Shown: positions 42,498 to 52,779 of the stretch, piece by piece
How the letters are laid out: each line of letters starts with the position of its first letter
How positions within the stretch are numbered: position 1 is the first letter of the stretch
NCBI RefSeq assembly: GCF_003672135.1
Contig: NC_039517.1
Coordinates: forward strand, 11,370,601 to 11,434,600
From: Ooceraea biroi
Taxonomy: Eukaryota > Arthropoda > Insecta > Hymenoptera > Formicidae
DNA length: 64,000 nucleotides
Direction of reading: 5' to 3'
Notes under the pieces: model-generated
The model's database searches: none
Seen by the model: the letters and a program-made list of their open reading frames with translations, nothing else
What the model was told of the DNA's origin: nothing
Position numbers and translations under genes: made by a program

Positions 42498-44553
42498 CTA
42501 TTCATCTAGTTCTATAGCATCATTTGGATTGATAGGCTGCGCTCTATTAGATGCATCCAAAATGTTATGTAGTAGAGACGTAGCAGGATATAAAACATTC
42601 GGTTCATGACGTGCGTATCCAAGAAACCATAATACATTGGCAACGTGAGCACACGAGCCAATACTCCTAGCACCTGTTTTACAGGTACAGTAGTATCCAT
42701 GAATAATGTTGTCATGAATATCATTATCGTGTTCATTCTCTTCGATGCTGTCGTATGCTATCCATAACTGATATTTTGCAGCATTGCGAAATCTAGAGTA
42801 TAGTCTGACTCTTATAAAACCAGGTTCGTCAATAAGTTCATCTAATTGAAACTCTTCTTGTCCGTCTCGTTGAATCTTATCCTGTATGTAAGAAGGTGCC
42901 AAGTGAACTTAATATACACCGTCAGGTCTCGCAGATGTTCTAAGGTAAGGCGAGGAAAGTTAGGCACCTGATGTTTGTTAAGTGTTTTCCATCGTCCATT
43001 TCTGCTACGAAGATTGTCCGCTTCCACTCGCGCTTGCACAATATTAACAGTTTGGGATTGCTCTAACATTGCTCTCGCTAGTTGCACATTGACCCCTTCC
43101 ATATGGATGGGAGGGTGATATCTGTTTATTATCGCTCCAGCAATTCGATAAAAGTCACCAAAAGTATGTATATGCGGTACATTACTTTAATTACTTGAGA
43201 GAAGAATTTAAACATAGACTTTATGTGACCGTTTCTTGCTTCAACTAACCATCTTGTTTTTGTAATTAAACGCGATTCATTTGCTTCTTCTATTGATAGT
43301 TGACTCTGCCCCCGTTGAAGAAGAGCTGGCATTTTAACATGAATGCCTATGCGTTCAAGCCATGGCGTAGCATCGCGATATCCTCGGTCTACTATAAAAA
43401 TATCACTATCTTGAAACCATTCTTTGATAGAATCAACATCCCTTTCATACTCATTGCGCAGCATTGCAGCATCGTTATTTCGGGAATCCGAAAAGTAGGG
43501 ATCTTGAATCGCAAGGATATATCCGTCTGGAGCAACAACCAACGCAGGTTTCACTAAGTGTCGGCCTTTGTGAACACAATAAGATTGCCGCAAAACTCGA
43601 AAGTTACTACTCTTAGGGATATACGAGTAAGTACCATCAATGTAAGCGATAGCTCTAGGTACATTCGGCTCTAGATTATACAGTGCGTTAGAAAATTCCG
43701 TAACGTGCCTAGCTATGTAGTTTTCTCTCGTAATAGCCTGAAATCCAATATTGCGAGGTACAAATCGTTGCATTAAAGATTTTCTGACTGTACCTATGGC
43801 CAGACTTACAGCCTGTCTACTCGAATAATTGAATATTATCTTCAGAAATTCATCTGATAGCCCTTGTTGTAACTTACACAAAAAGGTCAGCAAATCTTTC
43901 TTAGTTACATATCTGTGGCCTCCAGTTTGAGGTACTCGATCACAAAATGTAAACAGCTCGCGAAATTGTTCCTTTGTTATAGGAGTAATGGATTGAAATT
44001 CATTGTCTGAAAAACAATTCTCATCCTCATACCTCTCTTGGTTATTAGCCATAGTTCTCAGTTGTTGCAAACATATTTGCAACTCTTGTCCTCGTATAAC
44101 ATAAGGCCTATTAATAGACTGTAAGCCGGGGAGTAAAACTTGCAACAAAAATCCATTTTCATCCAAGTGGTGCGCGCAACATCTTACGTGAGGAGGCACA
44201 TAAATGTTTGTAAAAACAAAGACTTTAACTCTACATTGGATAGATAGTATATGTGTATTATGGTCTACGTGACATATAACACAAGAATTATTTCCTATTT
44301 GTTTCAAAACGTTCAACCTTAAGCAAGCAGGATCGCGTAGGATAGCTGCTATTTCATCAAGAACCGAACGATTACAATTTATACAGATTCTAGTGACATT
44401 TGTAACAGCAAGTGGTGGATGATTATTTTCGTCACATCTACGGATAGCAATGTCTCGTTTGTTTGCATTACCGTCATCATCTATTCGCGCCATTTGCGCT
44501 GGACCAAATGCTACGTTACATATGTAACATGGCATTCGATTTCTGAAGGCCAT
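42498..44553 (-). pseudogene. DDE transposase with C-terminal SWIM zinc finger
   Basis: The likely start is MAFRNRMPCYICNVAFGPAQ at 44553 (upstream codons lie in a foreign TIR). A Cys-rich N-terminus (CYIC, CINC, CVICHVDH) is followed by an HTH region (RYVTKKDLLTFLCKLQQGLS), AIAYIDGTYSYIPKSSNFRV (first Asp), IFIVDRGYRDATPWLERIG (second Asp) and TKTRWLVEARNGHIKSMFKF (Glu). One-base frameshifts near 43185 and 42910 separate the middle part (VNVQLARAMLEQSQTVNIVQ) and the tail with SWIM motif CTCKTGARSIGSCAH, ending AIELDE-stop at 42498. The catalytic triad and SWIM cysteines/histidine are intact. SWIM fingers bind DNA or protein; here probably TIR recognition (inference). Confidence 0.75.
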
Positions 44554-44659
44554 TATGATAAAATATAATAGCAGTATACGATAAATTATTTTTTTACAAA
44601 CTCGTTCGATCACAATTCCAGTCTTGGCACATATATGTATATATATAGATATGTATATA

Positions 44660-46655
44660 CAGGGTGGTCCACTTAAATCGATCATCTTAGATATTTCACT
44701 TGTTTTTGATGATACGAAAAAATGTCTAAGGAAAAAGTGCACCGTTCGAAGGGGCTATCATGACAGAACAAAAATTTTTTCAAGGCTATTTTTTCGGAGA
44801 TTCAAAGGTCAAGATAATTTTTTTAAATGAAACTACATACTTTTGTTTGCGCAATTGTATAGCCAACATCGAGAGGAGTTCAGCGACCTATGACAACATG
44901 ACCTTTAAATGATCTTGAACGTGGGAAACAAAAAAATCAAACTTTATGCTCTTCAACACAAAAATTTATTTAAGGAGGTGTTCGAAATGATGTCCTCCGA
45001 CTTCAATACATTTTCTAAGGCTCCATGGATGTTCTACTTATCGAAGCCACCTTAGATTTTCGACGGTTCAGTAGTTCATATTTCTTCTATTTACTTGTCC
45101 ATGGTTAGTGAACATTGATTCATCGGTAAACACTCTCATGTTCTGGAATTCAATGGAATGTAAGATTGAAATAATTCCATACATGTATTGTGTGCGTGTG
45201 TGTATGTGTATGTAAATATTTATGATCGTGAAATGCTTTCGCAGTTCAGTTCATTTCCTGAGCTTCTCGATATCAGAGTTTAAATATGACTGATTATACG
45301 AAAGAGGAAAGAATAGAAATGCTTCTTATTTACGGTGAAAGCGGAAGAAGCTCTACAGAGGCGTAGAGAATGTACGGCCAAAGATACCCTGAAAAGCGTT
45401 TACCGTCTCGCGCTGCTTTTGACCGTCTTATTAAAACATTTCGTGAAACTGGAGGTGTTTGTTTACGTAAGAAAATGCGACCTCGTTTGCAAACTAATGA
45501 ACTAGCAGAAGTTACTGTTTTGGCTGCAGTGGCAAATGATCCATATATCAGTTCTCGACAAATACAAAGAAATACTGGTATTTCCAAGACAAGTGTTTTA
45601 CGCATTCTTAAACGCCACTCATTTCATCCATATCACATTGCATTGCATCAAGAACTTCATGGAAATGATTTTATTAATCGAATAGAATTTTGTCAATGGG
45701 CGCTACAACAGTTGGAGGTCAATGAATTCTTCTTCAACAGAATATTGTTTACCGATGAATCAACTTTCACTAACCATGGACAAGTAAATAGAAGAAATAT
45801 GCACTATTGGTCCGTTGAAAATCCAAGGTGGCTTCGACAAGTAGAACGTTAACGTCCATGGAGTCTTAATGTATGGTGTGGTGTTTTACACAATCGAATC
45901 ATTGGCCCTTTCTTTATTGATGGTACAATAAATAGTCAAAAATATGCTGATTTTTTGTCCCAACAATTACCAAACTTATTGGAAGAGGTGCCGTTAGAAA
46001 CTCGTTTACAAATGTGGTATCAGCATGATGGTTGTCCGGCTCATAACGCACGTGTTACACGTACAGTTTTACACGAAATGTTTCCGGAACGCTGGATAGG
46101 AAGAGGACATATCAGTTGGCCAGCACGTTCTCCTGATTTGAATCCTTTAGACTTTTTTGTGGGGAATGTTAAAGAACACTGTTTACAATGATGTACCAAC
46201 TACACAAGAGAACATGAGAGAGCGCATTTTGAATGCATGTGCTAGTATAAATTCAGAAATGATAGAAAGGGTAAGAGTATCATTTGTGTATCGTATTAGA
46301 AAATGTATTGAAGTCGGAGGACATCATTTCGAACACCTCCTTAAATAAATTTTTGTGTTGAAGAGCATAAAGTTTGATTTTTTTGTTTCCCACGTTCAAG
46401 ATCATTTAAAGGTCATGTTGTCATAGGTCGCTGAACTCCTCTCGATGTTGGCTATACAATTGCGCAAACAAAAGTATGTAGTTCCATTTAAAAAAATTAT
46501 CTTGACCTTTGAATCTCCGAAAAAATAGCCTTGAAAAAATTTTTGTTCTGTCATGATAGCCCCTTCGAACGGTGCAACTTTTTCCTTAGACATTTTTTCG
46601 TATCATCAAAAACAAGTGAAATATCTAAGATGATCGATTTAAGTGGACCACCCTG
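44660..46655. mobile_element. TA-inserted element, CAGGGTGGTCCACTTAAATCG termini
   Basis: 1996 bp with perfect-looking ends, TA duplications and TIRs of about 350 bases. The left TIR contains an inverted copy of the transposase's last codons (VGGHHFEHLLK-stop), and just inside it (45016-45160) an inverted copy of the region around the first catalytic Asp, fused directly to that tail. So the left end is a mirror-image, internally deleted copy of the right half. It is inserted upstream of the DDE-SWIM gene. Confidence 0.9.
45286..46348 (+). pseudogene. DUF4817/DDE transposase, nearly full length
   Basis: ATG at 45286: MTDYTKEERIEMLLIYGESG, TAG at 45364-45366, YPEKRLPSRAAFDRLIKT (DUF4817), ISSRQIQRNTGISKTSVLRI (HTH), ILFTDESTFTNHGQVNRRNM (first Asp), TAA at 45850-45852, WYQHDGCPAHNARVTRTVLH (second Asp), ISWPARSPDLNPLDFFV (third Asp, about 40 residues on), a frameshift at about 46155, and IRKCIEVGGHHFEHLLK ending 46348. 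About 350 codons; two stops and one frameshift. The longest copy of this family in the window. DDxD with a ~40-residue gap differs from mariner's 34. Confidence 0.85.
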
Positions 46656-46661
46656 TATATA

Positions 46662-47798
46662 TCAGATGATTGCATAAGTTCGTGCCCGATTTAAAGATAA
46701 ACTTTAATAGGTTAAATTTGAAAGAATACAGTTTTATTAATCAATTATATAGTCTCCATTCTTCTCTACAATTGTTTTCCAACGATCTACAAGCTTGTTG
46801 ATTCCACTTTTGAAGAAAGAGCTTGGTTTTCCTTGAAAAAAGTTCGTGAGGTGGTCTTCGACAGCTTCCTCGGACTTAAGATTTTCGCCATTCAAACTGT
46901 TCTGCAAAGACCGGAACAGATGAAAATCTGAAGGCGCAATATCTGGAGAATATGGTGGGTGCTGGAGAATTTCCCATTGCAACTCCTGCAGTTTTCGCAG
47001 CGTCTGTTGAGCGACGTGCGGTCTAGCATTGTCGTGGTGGAAGATGATGCCTTTCCGATTGACCAAAACCGGACGTTTTTCTCGAATAGCCGCATCGAGT
47101 CTAGTGAGTTGCTCACAGTACTTGTCCGCCGTGATTGTTTCGCCGCGTCGGAGTAGCTCGAAGTGAATAATTCCCCTGCAATCCACCAAACACATAGCAA
47201 CACCTTCATTGGATGCAGGCCAGCTTTTGCGACGGGTTCTGCACCTGCACTTGCTTTTTTCCAGGTCCTCTTTCTCTATACGTTGTTGTACAGAATCCAC
47301 TTCTCATCGCCTGTTATCATTCAATCCAAAAAAGGCTCTTTTTTGTTACGTGCGAGGAGAGAAATGGCCACATTCATGCGGTTCAGCTTATTCAGTCAAG
47401 AGATGCGGCACCCATGTATCGAGCTTGGAAACGTATCCAAGCTTTTTTAAATGGCAAAACGCGGTCGAATTATCAATTTTCAGCCTCTCAGCAATCTCTT
47501 CAGTTGTAATCCTTGGGTTTTCTTCCACTAAGGCACACACAATGTCGTCATCAATGCCAGAAGGCCGTCCAGAGCGAAGTTGATCTTCCAAGTTGAAATC
47601 ACCATTTCGGAATCTGCCAAACCACTTTTTAACTGTCCGGAGAGCAGGAGCACGGTCCAAATAAACGCTCTGAATGTTTTTTTGTGCAGTCCCAACACTC
47701 ACGCCTTTCCGAAATTCGTATAGCATTACATGCCGCAAATGCACCTTTTCGTTCTCCATTTTTCTAAATTTCTCTTACGCACAAATTGACTTATCTGA
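46662..47798 (-). pseudogene. Mariner element, transposase with frameshifts
   Basis: Termini TCAGATGATTGCATAAGTTCG (46662) and TCAGATAAGTCAATTTGTGC (minus sense, ending 47798). The protein starts MENEKVHLRHVMLYEFRKGV at 47759; HTH VKKWFGRFRNGDFNLEDQLR and GRPSG follow, then ERLKIDNSTAFCHLKKLGYV. The stretch 47301-47387 is broken by stops and frameshifts, with the first Asp (GDEKW) only in another frame. GIIFHHDNARPHVAQQTL and YSPDIAPSDFHLFRSLQNSL give the other two Asp, 34 residues apart, as in mariner DD34D. Ends at 46737. Confidence 0.85.
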
Positions 47799-47916
47799 AC
47801 CATCGTTCAGATAAGTCAATTTGTGCGTAAAAGAAATTTAGAAAAATGGAGAACGAAAAGGTGCATTTGCGGCATGTAATGCTATACGAATTTCGGAAAG
47901 GCGTGAGTGTTGGGAC
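47689..47916. repeat. Head-to-head duplicated mariner 5' end
   Basis: 47807-47916 mirrors 47689-47798 with an 8-base spacer (ACCATCGT). The duplicated 110 bases include the 5' TIR, leader and the first 23-24 codons, so a second start MENEKVHLRHVML is read on the + strand at 47846 before running into unrelated sequence at 47917. Confidence 0.9.
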
Positions 47917-48556
47917 TATATATATACACGCGCAATTAAAATATATAGCATATACAGAGACCGGATTGCGGTGCCATTTATCTCATTCTATGCGCGCGCT
48001 AGCGGGAAGCGGCGTGAGAAGCAGTATCGTTTACGTCGCGACGGTCCAGCGGTGTAACGAAGCCAGATTTGAGCCGCGGCCTCGCGGTCGCTCAGCGCTC
48101 GGCTGCCTTCGGGTAGTAGACGAGAGCCGACATATAAACTTGTTGTCTCCGTCGTGTGATTATCGTGAAAAATTATTCTTTGACTATTTTGTTAACTAAA
48201 AATTCTTATTGTTCCCTTATAATGGTAATCGCATTGATCCGAAAGTGATATCTTTGCTGGTCTGACCTCAGGCTTTGAAGGGTTGAAACGACGAAACTGT
48301 CCATTTTTTGAGATTTTGCCTGAGGATACATTTGTTCAGTGACCCAAAAGATACAACATATTTCAAATTCAGCCATTTTCGCCGAGGTCAAATTTCACGG
48401 GGTTTAGTGCGGGGTCCTTTGTAATAAAAAGAGATGGACTATACATTTACTATACATTTACTATAGAAGACTATTTCATGTTAAGGTTTCTCGAATTTTT
48501 CTTAGATTTTTTAGTTATATATTCACAAGTAACTATTATTCTTACAAGGGGAGGCC

Positions 48557-49101
48557 AATATTTATTATAAAAATCAAAACTAAACATGAAATCAATTGTT
48601 AACTAATCAGGTATTTAGAAGCAATTCAGTGTGAGTATTTTATCTACTATTTCTCATGCATACTCTCTTATCGCATGACGACATTGAAGTACTTGGCATG
48701 CCCAGGTCGCATTGGACATGTCTTAAAAAATTCTTATAAATTTGAGTAACAGTATCTTGATTTGTACTGTCTTTTGTATCTTGATTTTCAATAATTACTC
48801 ACTAATCTTTTTAGTTGGAAATATTAAAATAAACTCATTTACAGTTGTACAGACTAGCAAAATGATTATAAAATCTCTTTTCATTACTCGATACAAATAA
48901 TTTACATGTAAAGTACAGATTATAGGTAGGACAGTTTTGTATATTTTAATGCCGGGCACGCTAAGTACTTCAATGTCGTCATGCGATAAGAGAGTATGCA
49001 TGAGAAATAGGTAGATAAAATACTCAAACTGAATTGCTTCTAAGTACTTGATTAGTTAACAATTGATTTCATATTTAGTTTTGATTTTTATAATAAATAT
49101 T
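48557..49101. mobile_element. Foldback element, ~150-bp arms
   Basis: AATATTTATTATAAAAATCA at 48557 is mirrored at 49101, and GCATACTCTCTTATCGCATG by the inner arm. The spacer of about 250 bases is noncoding. The Merlin element begins 1-2 bases beyond its right arm, within the terminal AAATATTT. Confidence 0.8.
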
Positions 49102-49420
49102 TGGTAAACCTTCGGAAAAGCGACCTAATCGTAAAAATGAATAAGAATAGCTGTTCCCTTTATATTTTTGCCTCCTGAATATGAATATGAAACTTAAAAA
49201 GGGCGGTCGAAACTGGAAATATTACAAAATCGCAAAAAACACTGAAAAACGCAGGTTTTTGCAGTATATCTCCGAAAATATTGATTTTAGAGGAAAAAGT
49301 TTCAAACTAAAAATGAAGGTCTTGAAAAACTTTACAAAAAAGGTTATGTGCATTTTTGACGTAAACTCATTTTTTTGGCTGTTATGTAAAAAATAATAAT
49401 TTTTAACACATTTAATACAA

Positions 49421-50321
49421 ACAATTCAATTGATTGACCGTAGCTGGCACAATGTAAACTAGATGCACGACGTTTCGACCAGTATTTTGGTCCTTATCAA
49501 GTGCAATATTAATTCATTCCGCAACTTCCTATAAGCAAAGATCAACGTCATTAAATTATAATCAGTTTATGGAAACTGTGTAATACTTACTACCAGGAAG
49601 AAGCGGAATTTACAATAATTTTACAAATCATAGTATAGGCACAAACTACACGACAAGGATCCATCTCCGATGCGATTAAGGAGCATTTGTCCGATATTAG
49701 AAAGGATCCTGATTATCATTCTGTGATCAGTAAGCACAGGATAGGTAAAAATCACAATTTTGATTGGCACAATGCTAAGGTCGTTCACCAAGAGTTACAC
49801 ACCAAGAAGAGAGAAATAGCTGAGATGGTATATATAAAAAGACATGATGGTGCCATAAATGATGTACAGCGTGATACAGAGAACTTACCTTGTGTTTATG
49901 ATCACATTTTAAGCTATATATAGAACTTGTTTTGCATGATTGGTCGTAAGTACTGCGAATAACACAGTTTCATGTCATCTCGCATTGGAGATGGATTTTT
50001 GTCGTGTAGTTTGTACCTATACTATGATTTGTAAAATTATTGTAAATTCCGCTTCTTCCTGGTAGTAAGTAATAAGCAAAGATCAACGTCATTAAATTAT
50101 AATCAGTTTATGGAAACTGTGTAATAGTTTCCATAAACTGATTATAATTTAATGACGTTGATCTTTGCTTATAGGAAGTTGCGGAATGAATTGATATTGC
50201 ACTTGATAAGGACCAAAATACTGGTCGAAACGTCGTGCATCTAATTTACATTGTGCCAGCTACGGTAAATCAATTGAATTGGTTACATTAAACAACACTG
50301 GCGAAGTAATTTCTGGAGTTA
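49421..50321 (+). mobile_element. Penelope-like insertion, 13-bp target duplication
   Basis: ACATTTAATACAA flanks the insertion (49408-49420; 50322-50334). Terminal regions at 49425-49678 and 49995-50285 are inverted complements, each with the AAACGTCGTGCATC end motif. The right one carries an extra internal hairpin (about 50068-50175, ~50-bp arms). Between them is a GIY-YIG C-terminal fragment. 5'-truncated Penelope copies with inverted LTR-like ends are known; this one has lost the reverse transcriptase. Confidence 0.75.
49660..49923 (+). pseudogene. Penelope GIY-YIG endonuclease, C-terminal half
   Basis: AIKEHLSDIRKDPDYHSVIS then NHNFDWHNAKVVHQE, KREIAEMVYIKRHDGAIND and VQRDTENLPCVYDHILSYI-stop. 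It matches the second half of the endonuclease at 14885-15517 (SEHRNHIRR, EFDWDNVTILDKE, SEMIYIKLQ). The GIY and YIG strands themselves are missing. Confidence 0.7.
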
Positions 50322-50365
50322 ACATTTAATACAATTCAATACACTGTATAAGGTATGCATGTATG

Positions 50366-50367
<2 letters not shown>

Positions 50368-50437
<70 letters not shown>
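50368..50437. repeat. (TG)n microsatellite
   Basis: GTGT run interrupted by GTGCGTGC twice. Confidence 0.95.
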
Positions 50438-50438
<1 letters not shown>

Positions 50439-50760
50439 CGTGGAAAACTTATTTGATTACTTCTTCACTTTATTAGTATGTAATGAATCTATAATATAAA
50501 AATATGTAATATAAAAATTGTAAATAGTAACTTCCACGCAGTACTTTGGATCACCTCAAAGTTTTGTTATGTTTTTTATGTGGAAGGGCAGAAGGGGACG
50601 GGACTTCGCTTAGGTAAGCGTATTCACCAAAAATGTAATAAATTTGGAAAGTATATCCTGGGAAAGTATACGCTTAGGTGAAAGCGCAAAAGGAGACGGG
50701 GCTTCACTATCATGAAATATATACATATATGTATGTAGTATCGTAGTGTGTGTGTTACTG

Positions 50761-50875
50761 ACACACACACACACACACAGTTTGGTTTGGGTTAGGTTAG
50801 GTTCATTTTTTAATAATTTTTGTGTTTTTTAACCTAATCTAACCCAACCCAAACGGTGTGTGTGTGTGTGTGTGG
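50761..50875. repeat. Hairpin of (AC)n and GGTTA / CCTAA words
   Basis: ACACACAC...GTTTGGTTTGGGTTAGGTTA is mirrored by AACCTAATCTAACCCAACCC...GTGTGTGT around a T-rich loop. Confidence 0.85.
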
Positions 50876-51126
50876 GCGCGCGCGTGCGCGTTCTCAATTC
50901 GTCGTGTAACTTTTGAAACAGGATCCTCCCGCTGCGGCCTCGGGGGACTACGAGCGCCTATAGTTCTGCTTGCCGCCGCTACGCGGCGACGCCGAAATGT
51001 CGCTCTCGCAAGCAAAAGATCATTATGAGAGTATATATGTATGTCTGAGACCGGAGCGTACTCGAAATTCACTTTCGACTCGTCTGAATTTTTTTCTTGT
51101 ATGGTATATTTTTTTATTCAACGAGT

Positions 51127-52189
51127 ATGACGGAAAATATGAAATACAGTTCGTTTATTCGTGATGCTTCTGACGCGAATTGGTGCGTTCAATTTATCGT
51201 AGATCATCACATTTTTCGAGATAATATGGAGTGTCCTAATTGTAACAATAAGCTCACATTGAATCGAGAGACGCTATTGTTTCGTTGTCGCAGAACTTAT
51301 TATTCTGCGAAATCTAAGAAAAAAAAGAGAAAAAGTCAATGTGATTTCAGGAGAAGCATTAAACACAAAAATTAAAGTAAACACATGGTTCGATCATGTA
51401 CAGTTGCCGTTAACTACGGCATGTAAGTTTATTGCTCATTTTTTATGGCTACCTATATCCCGATGGGGTTTAATTTCTAATGATCTCGATTTGTCCTCAG
51501 AGAGTATCGTAAATTGGAGTAGTTACTGCCGTGAAGTATGTGTATACTGAGCCGAGAAAAGCTCGCAAAAATTAGGCGAACCCGGTACTATTGTCGAAAT
51601 TGACGAAGCAAAATTTGACAAGCGAAAATATAATCGTGGACGCTTAATTGATGGAAAATGGGTATTTGGCGGTTACGAACGTGGCACTAAAAAGATATTC
51701 CTAGTATCCGTTCCTGATCGTACTTCGGCAACTCTACTTAGGTGTATCAAAGAATGGATACTGCCAGGTACAATGATAATGTCTGATAAATGGAAGGCCT
51801 ATGAATGTTTGTCGGCTGAAGATTTCGAACATCTCTCTGTCAATCATCAGACAACTTTCATAGATCCGGAGACAGGTGCCCATACGCAAGGAATTGAGCG
51901 CACATGGCGTGAAGCGAGAGCGAATACTTCGAAATATGGTACTAAGGAGGAACACTTTGTATCTTATCTTGCGGAATATCTATTTAAGCGCGTACACTCT
52001 CGTCCTGAGCGTATTAATGCATTCTTTGATCTTATTGCTAAATTTCAAGAAGTGTTAATCCAAGATAAAATTTTCGATGGACAGATTGATAATCCGCAAG
52101 ATACCTCAAAACATGCCCTCTTATCACACACACATATACACACACACGCACGCACACATACACGCACACACACGCGCGCACATTCTTGA
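51127..52189 (+). pseudogene. Merlin (ISXO2-like) transposase, two lesions
   Basis: MTENMKYSSFIRDASDANWC starts at 51127. Zinc ribbon MECPNCNNKLTLNRETLLFR; frameshift at about 51345; TWFDHVQLPLTTACKFIAHF, LPISRWGLIS; TGA at 51548-51550; TIVEIDEAKFDKRKYNRG (first Asp), MIMSDKWKAYECL (second Asp), TQGIERTWREARANTSKYGT (Glu), HFVSYLAEYLFKR. The tail runs into a (CA)n tract read as Thr-His repeats, so the natural stop may have been lost. All three catalytic residues are intact. Cleaves GG-ended TIRs with 8-9-bp duplications, as the flanks show. Confidence 0.85.
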
Positions 52190-52305
52190 AAACACTCGAC
52201 ACTTGTACAGAGGGTTTGGAGTCTTATACTACTGTAATAGTGACGAACTACGGGTCCTGATCTTTACAAGAATACACACACACACACACGAACACGAGCA
52301 CACAA
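52125..52305. repeat. (CA)n-rich tracts
   Basis: Two CA/CACG-rich tracts at about 52125-52180 and 52275-52305 near the transposase 3' end. Confidence 0.9.
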
Positions 52306-52779
52306 CATACATGCATACCTTATACAGTGTATTGAATTGTATGAAATGTGTTAAAAATTATTTTTTTACATAACAGCAAAAACAATGAGTTTACGCAAAA
52401 ATGCATATAACCTTTTTTGTAGAGTTTTTCAAGATCTTCATTCTTGTTTGACACTTTTTCTTCTAAAATCAATATTTTCGGAGATATACTGCGAAAATCT
52501 GCGTTTTTCAGAGTTTTTTGCGATTTTGCGGTATTTCCGGTTTCGACCGCCATTTTTAAATTTCATATTCGTATTCAGGAGGCAAAATTACATAAGAATT
52601 GAGTATTTTTATTCATTTTTACGAGGAGGTCGCTTTCTCGAAGGTTTACCAAATATTTTGTTAAACTGTTTGTTGTATACAAGTTGGGACTTTTTATGTA
52701 CTTGGCGTATTTTTTCACCTTTGTAAGGTTTTTTTATTGGGATCTCACTGCTTTTTGTAGAAATTTTTTATTTTATATA

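Larger units (their letters stand above)
42096..48420. mobile_element. 6.3-kb TIR element with DDE-SWIM transposase
   Basis: AAAGGACCCCGCACTAAACC at 42096 and its inverse at 48420, arms about 252 bases (42096-42347; 48168-48420) with few differences. It holds the transposase gene on the minus strand, a 42-bp minisatellite just inside the left arm, and two insertions upstream of the gene (44660-46655; 46662-47916). 47920-48167 is GC-rich and noncoding, a plausible promoter/5' UTR since it lies upstream of the transposase. No unambiguous target duplication. IS5/Harbinger-like by its transposase; exact superfamily uncertain. Confidence 0.8.
49103..52650. mobile_element. Merlin element, 8-bp target duplication
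   Basis: GGTAAACCTTCGG...CGACC at 49103 and the inverse ending GGTTTACC at 52650, with AAATATTT on each side (49095-49102; 52651-52658). TIRs are about 320 bases. GG termini, 8-bp duplication and an ISXO2-type transposase inside agree on Merlin. It is 3548 bp, including a 901-bp Penelope insertion and several dinucleotide repeats. Confidence 0.85.
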
